A DNA stretch of 64,000 bases from the NCBI GenBank assembly GCA_030374805.1, contig JARGSG010000035.1, positions 62,001 to 126,000 of the forward strand, given 5' to 3'. The DNA comes from Gracilaria gracilis (Eukaryota; Rhodophyta; Florideophyceae; Gracilariales; Gracilariaceae). Below, one piece after another: positions 27,989 through 38,087 of this stretch (its first letter is position 1; each line of letters begins with the position of its first letter). The notes under the pieces were generated by a model. It saw only the letters and a program-made list of their open reading frames with translations, made no database searches and had not been told where the DNA came from. Made by a program: the position numbers and the translations under genes.

Positions 27989-29687
27989 TCACCAAGTACA
28001 CTTATTCTTTGTCTTCTTACTCTTCAGCACCTTCTTTCCTATCCGTTCATGCTCGCCAATATATCGTGTAAATACGAGTACTAGCACAGCTTGAATATCT
28101 TGATGACGAGCCACCTTCAGGAAACAGTCACACGCGGAGACCACAATTTCAAGGTCTTCTTCCAATCTTATCATTGTGGTGAGCTTTGTGCTGATAGCCT
28201 TCAAGGCATCAGCTTCAGCATGTGCCATGAAATTCTTTCTTTCAGCAAAATGCTGAAGCGTAACACGCCTCAGAGATGGCTCAGGATGATCAAGTGCCGC
28301 TGAAAGAGATATTGAAGTCAAGTCTTCAGTGGTGTTCACCGAGCCAAACTGCGTACCAAGCAGCCCTTTGGTCAGCGCCTCATCGACAATGCCATACCGT
28401 TCAATCCGTCCTTTTTTGTTCCTTCGATTGAAATGCTCCCTCAACGCAAGATCCACAGCTTCTGCAAAGCGGCCTCTCGCCAGTGGCGCAATCAATGACC
28501 CCAGTCCATCAACAGCATCCTCGCGTACAAGCTTCTGGGGTTCAACTTCCGGTGACAGCTTGTCTAGAAGGTCAACCAAACATAGCCGTACGACGTCTTT
28601 TGTAAGCAGAGAAGATACTGAAAATGCTTCCTTTAGCAAAGGCCATCGAATGGACTTTGGCTTGTGACCAATGGAAGTCAAAACAAGTGCGCCAAAGACA
28701 GATGACGCATCTGAGCGGTTTAAGCGTTTCAGTTCGGGGGAGAAGAACGGAAGAGCGCAATAAGCTGCGTGCCACTTTGGCGGGGACAAAGGCGGGCAGT
28801 GCAGAGGATGTGAACACGAGACAAGAAAACGCGGAGCGCTTGAGGTCTGGCTCGTTGCATTTCAGTAAAACACAAGCACATGCATGAGAAGCAGCTTGCA
28901 GCACGGCATAGTCAACAAGTTTAGCAGTCATGGCAATGCATACGGCACTGAGCATAGCAGCTATTAGGTTGACTGGCTCGTACTTGGCACGGTTCGAAAA
29001 CTCTTTGGATGTGAAGTTTTGCAATGCATCGATGCAAGCCCGAGTCAAAATTGGGGCTTCAGATTGAACAATAACGCGGCGGGTAAGCGTGTTGGAAAGA
29101 AAGGAGGAGATTGAAGACACAGGCAGATGCATCGAAGCACAGCGGGTTGCAGATTGATTGAGCAACGGAAACAAGTGCTGTGGAAAGTTGTTAACCATAA
29201 AGCCCAGTGGTGATGGTTTGGCTTGCTTGACAACCGGCCACAAGAATTCCCACTTCGGTCGCAAAGGAGCCATACGTTTGAGCAAACGCACAAAAAGTTG
29301 CTGCTCACAAAAAAAAAGCGCAGAGATAATGAGCTGGTCTTACTCATTGTCAGACCCATGCGTAGCCAACGACAAGCCGACAAGCAACCACTCTAACACA
29401 GACTGCGTCGAACGCAGCGGGAAAACCGGTGCGAGTCGACGTATCAGCTCGACAGCTGTGGCCTGCAATCGCTCCTAGGTCTCCGGCATGAGGGTGAGGC
29501 GGTCGGCATCTGGTGAGAGCAGCAGCCACGGACGCAAGAGCCGACCGAGCTGCTTGTCCCCGCGCTGCAGCAAAGTGAGTGCATTCCGGGCAGAGGCGGC
29601 AAGCCCGGAATGAGCTACGGACGCAGGTTTCTGTGAAGGGTGCTTGACGGAATGCCGCAGCGCGGCGAGAGAAGCGGCCGCAGACAT
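27989..29687 (-). pseudogene. HEATR1: HEATR1/UTP10 5'-fragment pseudogene
   Basis: The first roughly 560 codons of a UTP10/HEATR1-like gene, whose normal product (about 2,100 residues) is a large HEAT-repeat U3-snoRNP component. It starts at the ATG at 29687. It then has an in-frame TAG at 29475-29477 and an in-frame TAA at 29340-29342, where human HEATR1 has Gln. A frameshift near 28740-28790 breaks the text between VPAKVARSLL and ALPFFSPELKRL. Reading through these lesions gives a continuous protein: VELIRRLAPVFPLRSTQSVL, DQLIISALFFCEQQLFVRLL and LKRMAPLRPKWEF. The rest of the gene is missing beyond 27989, which ends in a stop after KSKKTKNKCTW. It is divergent from the clathrin pseudogene. 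Confidence 0.75.
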
Positions 29688-29924
29688 GATGCAGAAGCGA
29701 CGGAGGTGGCAACGCCCAATGCGCCTAAACGTCGGCGGCGGCGTTGAAGGTACAATTCTGCACGCTGTACGCGCACGCACGTGCGAGACGCCTAATAAAT
29801 TAAAATTGGCCAATCGCCATTCAACAAGAATATGACCATGCTCACAAGTACACCCGCTGTACTCCTCGAACACGTCGCACTTCTCGAAAGGTGGAGCGCA
29901 AGTACAGCGTAGTACCAGCCGCAG

Positions 29925-32900
29925 ATGGCCATGGCGCCCGCACAGGCGCTCCCGCGTTCCCCCGTCGCTATCGCGCCGTCAGCTGCGCGACATGGCGGCC
30001 CGACTTCTCGCTGCTGTAGCTGGGCGTGGCGCCTACTAGTCTCACCTTTGCCACCACCACCCTCTCCTCTGACCGTGCCGTCACCATTCGGGGTCAGCCG
30101 CCTGGCAAACAGCCCTCGCTGGTTATCTTGCATACTGCCAGCCCTACTGCGCCTACCCGACGCCCGTTTTCGGCAGATGCTGCCTTGCTTCACCCCCAGA
30201 AGAACTGGCTTGCTGTGCGAGTTGGCGTCAATGTCTCTGTGATTCACCTTGCGTCCAAGAAGAAGTTGTATGAGGCCGTTTTACCCGATGCAATTGCGTT
30301 CTGGTACTGGATCGAGGATGACGTGCTTTCCATCGTCACCCTCACAGCTGCCTTTCATTGGCAGCTCTCAGAAGAGCTTCACCCCGTATTTGAGCGTCAT
30401 GAGGCTCTGCTCAACTCCCAGATCATCGGCTATGCGGCCGATGCGTCACAGAAATGGCTCGCCGTCACCGCGCTTTCCGCACAACAGAATGGCATTGCTG
30501 GGCATGTACAGCTATACTCGTGTGCAAAGAACATGTCACAAATCCTTTCTGCGCACGCTGCAAACTTTGCCAAACTGACCTTGACGGCTACAATGCCAAT
30601 CTATTCCTGTTTGCATCGCGTGCCGAAAACGAAGAGACGGGCAAAACCGAGTCGCTGCTGCGTATCATTGAAGTGGGAGGCTCCCGCTTCGGAAAGATCT
30701 CCACGGAGATCTACTACCCCCCTGAATTCGCTTCTGATTTTCCAATCGCGCTTCACGTGTCGTCCAAGTATCCTACAATTGTCTATCTCATCACCAAAAT
30801 GGGTTACATACATCTCTACGACTTGGAGACAGCCAAGTGCATATACATGAACCGAATCTCTGAGACTACTCTATTCGCGACAGCTCCACACACAGCCAGC
30901 GGCGGTCTCATGGGTATCAACAGACAAGGTGACGTCCTTTTCGTATCAGTAAACCCAGATGCCATTATACCCTACGTACGCAAGAAGCTCGGCGATGAAG
31001 AGCTGGCAGTAGGTCTCGCATCGCGGAACAGATTTGCCGGTGCGGAGAGTGGCTTTGCTGACAGTTTCGAAGACGCGTTGGAGGAGGGCGATTACAAGAA
31101 GGCCGCAATGCTCGCTACAGACTCACCTCTTGGTTTTCTGAGAACAGTTGGTACCATTGAACGCTTTCGTAGTTTACCAGCAGATGGTCCAGCGCCTCCA
31201 GTGCTTATCTACTTCCAAACTTGTCTTGGGCGAGGGAAACTAAACAATGAAGAAAGCGCTGAGTTCGCAAGACAGCTAATGGGCAACAAGAAGACTGAGA
31301 TGTTAGAAAAGTAGATTAAGGAGGACAAGCTCGAATTCACAGAGGCTGTTGGAGATGTCATCAGACCGAATAACCCCACTCTTGCGTTAGCTGTGTATAT
31401 CAAAGCAAATACTCACGAGAAGGTCATGGAGTGTATGATTCAAACTGGCCACACATCGAAGATTGCTTTGTACGCGAAGAAGGTTGGTATGGAAGTCACA
31501 CATCGAGATCCTGTAGAGATGGCTGCGAATTGCAATCCTCAGACGGCGTTGGATATTGCAAACAACACAAGCAATGCACTCGTACTCATTGATCCCAAGA
31601 AGAAGAAAGAATCCATTGAAGAGATTAACAAAATGGTTGACATGTTCATGGCAAAGGGCATGCTCAATGAAGCTACTTCTCATGCCATGGATCATTTAAC
31701 CGATGAGGACCCTGCAGAAGGCCCAATCCAGACAAAGATTTTGAAGGCGTGCCTGGTGAACGCTCCAGGGGTGGCAGATGGCATTCTATCTCAGGATATT
31801 TGGCATCAGTTCGATTCGTTTTCTATTGCAATGTTGTGCGAGCGATCAGGATTGTTTCAGCATGCATTAGAGCACTATTCAGACCTTTCTGACGTAAAGC
31901 GCGTCATTACCAACACACACGTTTTCAATCCCGATTTCATTCTGAACTACTTTGGAACCATCCACCCCGATGACCAACTGGAAGTTTTGAAAGAGTTGAT
32001 AGTCACGAATCCCAGAGCAAATATTCGACTATGTGGTAAAGTTGCAGCAAAGTATACGGATTCAATGGGTGGTCCGCTCAAGGTAATTCCTGTGTTCGAG
32101 TCGGTACCCAAAGTGCCTGATGCATTGTATTACTACGTTGGCGCAATTGTAGCATACACGGATGTTCCTGAAGTCCACAATCGCTTCATCACAGTAGCGG
32201 TTGAGCTCCATCAATATGACGATGCTCACCGGGTGACACGAGAGTCAAACCATTACGACCCGGATGGGATCAAGTCATTTCTGAAGCACGCTCGACCAAG
32301 AGACCCGCGACCTTTGATAAATATTTGTGACAGGTTTGGATTTGTTGACGAGATGGTTGACTACTTCGTGAAGCACAAGCAGGTCAAGTTCATCCAGGGT
32401 TACGTGCAACGTATAAATCCATTGCAATGCCCAGCTGTCGTGGGAGCCTTGTTGGACAATCGGGGAATGAGAGAAGCGGATGTGAAGAAGATGATCATGT
32501 CTGTTAAGAATATGGTTCCCGTCGATGATCTTGTTGAATCAGTTGAATCTCGCGGAAAGATCAACATTCTGCTCGAGTTTTTGGAAAGTCGGCTTGCCGA
32601 TGGATCTACCGAAGCATCCGTGCATACTGGGTTGGCGAAAGAGTACATAGATACTAACCGAAACGCACAACAATTTTTGGAAACGAATGCTTACTACGAC
32701 TCTCGCGAGGTTGGGCGGTTTTGTACCAGACGCGATCCTTTCTTGGCCTTCATTGCATATCGCAGAGGGCAGTGTGACGATGAAGTGTTAGAGGTGACTA
32801 ATGACAACTCTCTCTTCCGCGAGCAAGCCATTTATGCAGTTGACCGGGCGGACAACGAACTGTGGGAAAAGATATTTGACGAGGCTAATCCGTTCCGCCG

Positions 32901-35273
32901 ACTTGTGATTGATCAGGTCATTTCAAATGCAATGCCTGAATGTAAGAGACCGGACAAGGTTTCGGCAGCTATTAAGGCATTCCTGACAGCAGGAATGCCT
33001 GAAGTTCTGATGGAGCTGTTGGAGAAGATCGTTGTCCAAACAAGCAACACTGCATTTTCTCGCAACAGCAACCTTCAGAAGCTCCTGATTCTAACCGCAA
33101 TTGGAGCGGCCCCAGAAAGGGTGATGGAGTACGTGAGAAGACTGGACAACTATGACGGCGTAGACGTTGCACCCTCGTGTATTGACGCCGGTTTATTCGA
33201 GGAGGCGTACACAATATACTACAAGTTCGAGAAGTATGACGACGCATTGGACGTTCTCCTGGAGCATATCAAGGATTTCGATCGTGCGCATGAGTTCGCT
33301 ATACGTTTGAATCGCCCAGATGTGTGGCTCCGCTTGGGCATCGCTGAAGTTGAAAATGGATTCGTTGCTGATGGTGTTCGCTCACTAATGCGAGCAAAGG
33401 ATGTTTCTCAATATGCGATCGTTGTCGAAGCCTTTAGATATTCAGCGGAGTCGAATGATGACTTCAAGATGATCTCGAAGTTCATGCGAGTTGCGAGAAA
33501 GAAGATTCGCCAACCGGAATCTGCTCTTCGATCAATTGACACTGAACTGGTTTATTCGTTGTGTCGTCTAAATGAATTGACTGATGTCGAAGAATTCATC
33601 ATTACGACTGGGCACAAGGCAAACCTCGAAGAAGTGGGTGACAGGTGCTTCGATCTTGAGCTATACCAAGCAGCAAAGATGATGTTCCGTGCTGTTCCTG
33701 AATGGTCAAAGCTTGCACACAGCCACATCATGCTCAAAGGATACAAGAAAGCTGTGTATGCTGCAAAGAAGGCGAACAAGATTCCGACCTGGCGCATCGT
33801 GTGCTTTGGATGTGTTGACGGTCTTGAATTCCGATTGGCAGCGCCTTGTGCCATGCGGTTGCTTGTGGAGACCGAAGAAATGCAAGAATGTATCGAATAT
33901 TACGAGGAAAGAGGGCACTTTGGGGAGATTCTGGATGTCCTCGACGTTGCTTTGAACCTCCCCAGGGCTCACAACGCAATGTTTACGGAGACAGCGGTTC
34001 TGAAGACGAAGCACAGAGAAGAATCAGTTCTGAACTTCTGCCGACTATGGCATGACCCATTTACAATTCCGAAGGTAATAAGAGCCTGTACAAGAGCACT
34101 TCTATCGGATTCGGTTGTCTTCCTACACATTTAGTATAATGAATTCGATAATGCGGCGGAGATCATGATGGACCATTCGCCAACTGCGTTTATGGCTGGG
34201 GAGTTCTTGGATGTTGTATCACGAGTTGGTACTTTGAATACCATGTACCGTTCCATTGACTTCTATCTAGGTGAACAACCAGAGCTTTTGGAAGATCTCC
34301 TGAACGTTCTTGCTCCTCGAATAGACGGCTCCCGAGCAGTTGGTATCCTTCAAACAGCGCGAGCGCGAGATTTTGGTCCATTGGGCTGCTTGCCGTTTGC
34401 TGTGAAGTATCTTAAAAAGATTCAATCAGCAGATGTTCCTGAAGTCAACGAAGCCTTGAATGAGATTTACCTCACGAAGGGCGACACGGTCAGTCTGCGG
34501 AGCTCTCAGTGAAGGAGTTCAAGAACTTCGATCAAATCAAGCTCGCCAAAAGACTCCAGGACAACGACGTTCTTGAGTTCAGGCGCATCTCCATATATTT
34601 GTTGTCTCGAAACGGTAGATATGAGCAAGCAATCGAACTGGCGAAGAAGGATGTGCTTTACTACGACATGATTGATGCTATCGCCCAATCCGAGGATCAA
34701 GAGCTGGCCAAAACATATGCCGAATACTTTGCCGAGAACCAGCTACGCGAATGTTTTGCTGCTTTGCTTTACGCATGCTACAATTTCTTTCCCCCCCCCG
34801 ATGTGGCAATGGAATACGTGTAGATGGGAGAGATGCGGGATTTCGCTATGCCATTCATGATTCAAACTTTGGCAGAAGCGGGATCTCGTTTAACCGGGCT
34901 AGAAGAGGAACGAAAAACAAAGCGCGAGGTAGAAGAAATGAGGCGAACCGAAGAAAAGGAAGATCTTGTAGACGAATCTGTTTTGCTGTACGGTTTACAA
35001 GATTATCAACAGCAGCCTTTACTATCGTACTACCAAGCTGACGGTGGGCTTGTTGACGGCTCAGCTCTGGGTGGGGGAGGAGGGAACGGAGTGGGTCTCA
35101 TAGGCTGGCATGGAGGTAACACGGCTATGAAGCAGGGTGCTAGTAACGCGCTGACAGTTGTTGGTCCCATGACCTCTGTACACACCGCAAATGCTTTCAA
35201 TCCCATGAATGCCTATAGTACTTATGCTTCACCAACTGGTAGAGCAGCCTACGCCACTGGACAGGCGATGTAA
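29925..35273 (+). pseudogene. CHC: Clathrin heavy chain pseudogene, near full length
   Basis: A clathrin heavy chain copy spanning the terminal beta-propeller, linker, seven clathrin repeats, trimerisation region and tail. Lesions: the N-terminus is split across three frames before 30026 (the recoverable propeller starts GVAPTSLTF); a one-base loss near 30582; in-frame TAG at 31312 (between MLEK and IKEDKLE, where other chains have Trp); TAG at 34132 (VVFLHI-stop-YNEFDNA); a frameshift at about 34503-34512 (LRSS then VKEFKNFDQ); and TAG at 34821 (before RDFAMPF, another Trp position). A C9 run sits at 34791-34799. Between lesions a 913-codon frame stays open, so decay is recent. No alternative splicing repairs these sites. 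Neighbouring genes use TAG normally, so codon reassignment does not explain it. Confidence 0.85.
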
Positions 35274-35621
35274 ACCACCTAGCTAGAGTCATGGCTTGTC
35301 TGCTTCAGTGTACAGTCTTTGACCATGCTCTTCTTCTTATGTGCAGTGAAACCAGAAGAGGACAAGACGCGGGTGTCCCAAATCCAGATTCCACTCGTCT
35401 CTCACCTTCGCATGGACACGAAGTCGCCCAAGACAATGCTCCACGATGTTTAAAGTCATATCGAAGAAGAAGATGTCCAATGTCGGGCTAAAGATATCGT
35501 ATATCATGGGCTCTGTCTTCGGTAGAAAATATTCTTTCACGACATATAAGAATCGGACGTAAGCGAGACATCACAGCTTTGATTTCTACCTTTCGCGCCA
35601 TCCTCACACCGGTAAATACCT
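35274..35621. other. Intergenic between clathrin pseudogene and transposase
   Basis: About 350 bp with no supported gene. The right edge of the duplicated clathrin segment and the transposase-proximal end of the Harbinger element presumably lie here, but no terminal repeat could be identified. Confidence 0.35.
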
Positions 35622-36875
35622 CTACTCAAAGGATTGGGTGGGAGCACCGAGCACACGAGGTCTCCTTAAGCCTTTCTCCCTGATGATGTCCACCAATGAC
35701 TCTCTCTTTAACGAGATTGAATTATCACTTGTAGATAAATCGGAGAGGTCCTCAATCCATTGCTGCTCCTTGCAGCACTCGTACCAGGCCTTGACATCTT
35801 CGTTGCGCTGAGAGATCTCATCATTTGAGATACTCTTCTCCCCTCCCTCGTTGATATCGACGCAGAAGTTGTGAAGCTTCATACACACGCCAATAATTCG
35901 GGAGCTCACTGGTACACTGTACTGCAGGTAGTTCAGGATGCGCCATCTCGCCATTAGCATCCCGAAAGCTTGCTCTACGTGCACGCGAAGTGACGAGAGA
36001 AAGTAATTGAACCCGTCCTGCGCCGAACTGGTCACCTGAGACATTGGGATTGGAGTGATCAAGTGCTCCGTGCAGACGTAGGCCTCATCTCCCACGATCC
36101 AAAACTCTAGAGGCAGTCCGTGATCCTCCAGTAGTCTCCCCAACTTAGACACAGCGTGTGCCAGGGAATCATGTGTTGACCCCACGCATCTGATCGACAC
36201 ATCGATAAAACGATACGAAGAATCCACCAGCGCTTGTACAGGCAGAGAGTAGTACCCTTTACGGCAGTAATAAGCGGCTGCATAGCGACATCTTGGCTTC
36301 TGGATTTGAATTGCGATGCCATCAATTGCACCGATGCACCCATAAAAAGGACTCATACTCTTTCGGGAGTGCTTGAAGCCAAGCGCAAGCTCTTGGAGTT
36401 CTCCCACCGTTTTCGGTATGCCCGACAATTTCAGTTTGTTTGATAATACCTCGCACGTCTCATGGAATATTGCGTACGTTGTAGAAGCGCCAATCTGAAA
36501 CCCAATCATAATATCCAGGTAGCTCGAACCAGCCAACATTCTCAATGTTGTCGCCAATCGCATGCGAGAAGAGATGGCCGGTCTTCCTGACCGCTCTCCC
36601 ATTTCGACATTCTTCTGAAGGGCTGGTTCGACAATCGAATGTAGCAGTCCAAATCCCTCTTTCGATATGCGGAACGCTCGCTTAAAGGATCGTGAATTCA
36701 GCCTCTCGTCCAAGCCTTCAAAAGTCACAGTGCGTCTAATTAGAGAACAGGCACGTGGCTTGACCGGCTTAGGCTGGGTATTAGATTTCAAAATTGCCAC
36801 GGAGCATTGTAGAAGGCTGAGAGCAACGGAGGCCTGAAGGCGGACTGATCTACTAACGGCTTGGCAGGCGACCAT
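35622..36875 (-). CDS. PIF/Harbinger-type DDE transposase
   Basis: A 417-residue intact DDE_Tnp_4-family transposase. Catalytic acidic residues are seen in GCIGAIDGIAIQI (first Asp), FWIVGDEAYVC (second Asp) and RVHVEQAFGMLMARWRI (Glu). A helix-turn-helix-like region (RLATTLRMLAGSSYLDIMIG and GASTTYAIFHE) precedes the core, as in other Harbinger nucleases. Harbinger elements normally also carry a Myb-like gene. The only candidate here is the Myb/SANT-like gene 8 kb away, separated by the pseudogene pair, so a single element is doubtful. No terminal repeats or target-site duplication were found by eye. The first ATG of the frame is used. Confidence 0.85.
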   Translation of the reverse strand: MVACQAVSRSVRLQASVALSLLQCSVAILKSNTQPKPVKPRACSLIRRTVTFEGLDERLNSRSFKRAFRISKEGFGLLHSIVEPALQKNVEMGERSGRPAISSRMRLATTLRMLAGSSYLDIMIGFQIGASTTYAIFHETCEVLSNKLKLSGIPKTVGELQELALGFKHSRKSMSPFYGCIGAIDGIAIQIQKPRCRYAAAYYCRKGYYSLPVQALVDSSYRFIDVSIRCVGSTHDSLAHAVSKLGRLLEDHGLPLEFWIVGDEAYVCTEHLITPIPMSQVTSSAQDGFNYFLSSLRVHVEQAFGMLMARWRILNYLQYSVPVSSRIIGVCMKLHNFCVDINEGGEKSISNDEISQRNEDVKAWYECCKEQQWIEDLSDLSTSDNSISLKRESLVDIIREKGLRRPRVLGAPTQSFE

Positions 36876-37626
36876 TGCTGTCCAAATTGATGGGTAATGG
36901 GGATAGTGATTGCAATATATCGGTAGGCGGAGCGCAAGAATGTTAACGCATTCGTAAACAGAAAAACAGTGCTCAGTTGAACGGAAGTAGAACCAAAGAC
37001 TGTTTCCAGGAGCTCGATAGTAGCCAAACAGAGCGAAAAGCTCTCAAATCTACTGGCAAACAAGCCAAAAAAGAGAGTCACGTAGTAGATATAGAGAAAT
37101 CCACATTAGAGTGGAAAAGAACGCGAATCGAAAGGGGATCAATAAAGGACAGTTGTTTGCAAATGAAAGGAGGATCAACGCGGGGAAGTTGATGGAAAAC
37201 GAAAGTAGAATCAACGCGGGGCAGTTGATCGCAAATGAAAGGAGGATCAACGTGGTGCAGTTGATTTTCATCAGCGGGGAGGAAAAAGACTCTCAAATGC
37301 ATTACGACCAAGGGACGCGGTTGGTCAAAGCTGTGAGATTGATCGGCTTTGAATCCCGGTTTCAAAGAGAGTGCAATACAAGGGCATCTTAATGTAGGGT
37401 GGGAGTGGAGAGGATATTAGACTGGGCGGTCGATCGCCCGATCGAAGCATTGGCGGGGGTTCAGTGGTGGTGCATATTACGTGGGGATCAAGGAGATCCA
37501 AAGAGAAGAAGATGGACCGGTGTCTGAAACTAACAATCTGACAGATGTTAATTTACTGTGGGTAAGGTTGAAAATTTTAAAGTACAGGTTTCGTCAACCG
37601 TTCATCAACCGCCCGTCTACCTCTTG
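36876..37626. other. Intergenic, transposon-rich; holds a 36-bp minisatellite
   Basis: About 750 bp between the Harbinger transposase and the piggyBac element. It contains the tandem repeat at 37121-37265 and a palindromic GGGCGGTCGATCGCCC near 37420-37435. The 93-codon plus frame at 37111 mostly translates the repeat and is not called. Confidence 0.45.
37121..37265. repeat. 36-bp minisatellite, four units
   Basis: Four direct units of exactly 36 bp. The TCAA of each unit falls at 37139, 37175, 37211 and 37247. Typical core: GATCAACGCGGGG then AGTTGAT. As 36 is a multiple of three, both strands stay open through it. Confidence 0.85.
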
Positions 37627-38087
37627 TTAACCCTTTGGACACTGAAAGCTTATATGTGTTAAAATAGACTTAACATGCGAATGTCATTGGGTGTGGTCGA
37701 GAACACTTGGTAGTAAGCGAGCCAAGTGTTCACTATTCTTATGTTTAGCTCACTAGAAGTAAGCAAACTCAACGTCATTGGCCATCGCTAGATTTTAAGG
37801 CAACAGCACCAATAACGAAGAGTTTGGAGGTCCCCTGCTATCTCGAGATATCAAGAGCTACCACGTTTGCTTTGCGCCCGACCTCATACTTTGCACTCCT
37901 GGGAGTGTCTGTATGTCCATGGGCCTCTTCGGACATTGAAAGGAATTTGGAGATCGATGTCATGCGCGTTCGCAGCTCAAGATCCTCCAAAAGCCATGAC
38001 ACCCGCCAAAACACACGGCCACAACCAGATTACGCTCTCTCACAATCGCGCTCTGCTCTGCTTTCTTACCCTCCGTGCTAGAAGTAT

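Noticed and set aside
29290..29345. A GTAAG donor and CAG acceptor suggested an intron in the HEATR1 fragment.
   Set aside because: Reading straight through gives DQLIISALFFCEQQLFVRLL, which aligns with HEATR1, and the proposed splice would put the next exon out of frame. The TAA is therefore an in-frame stop.
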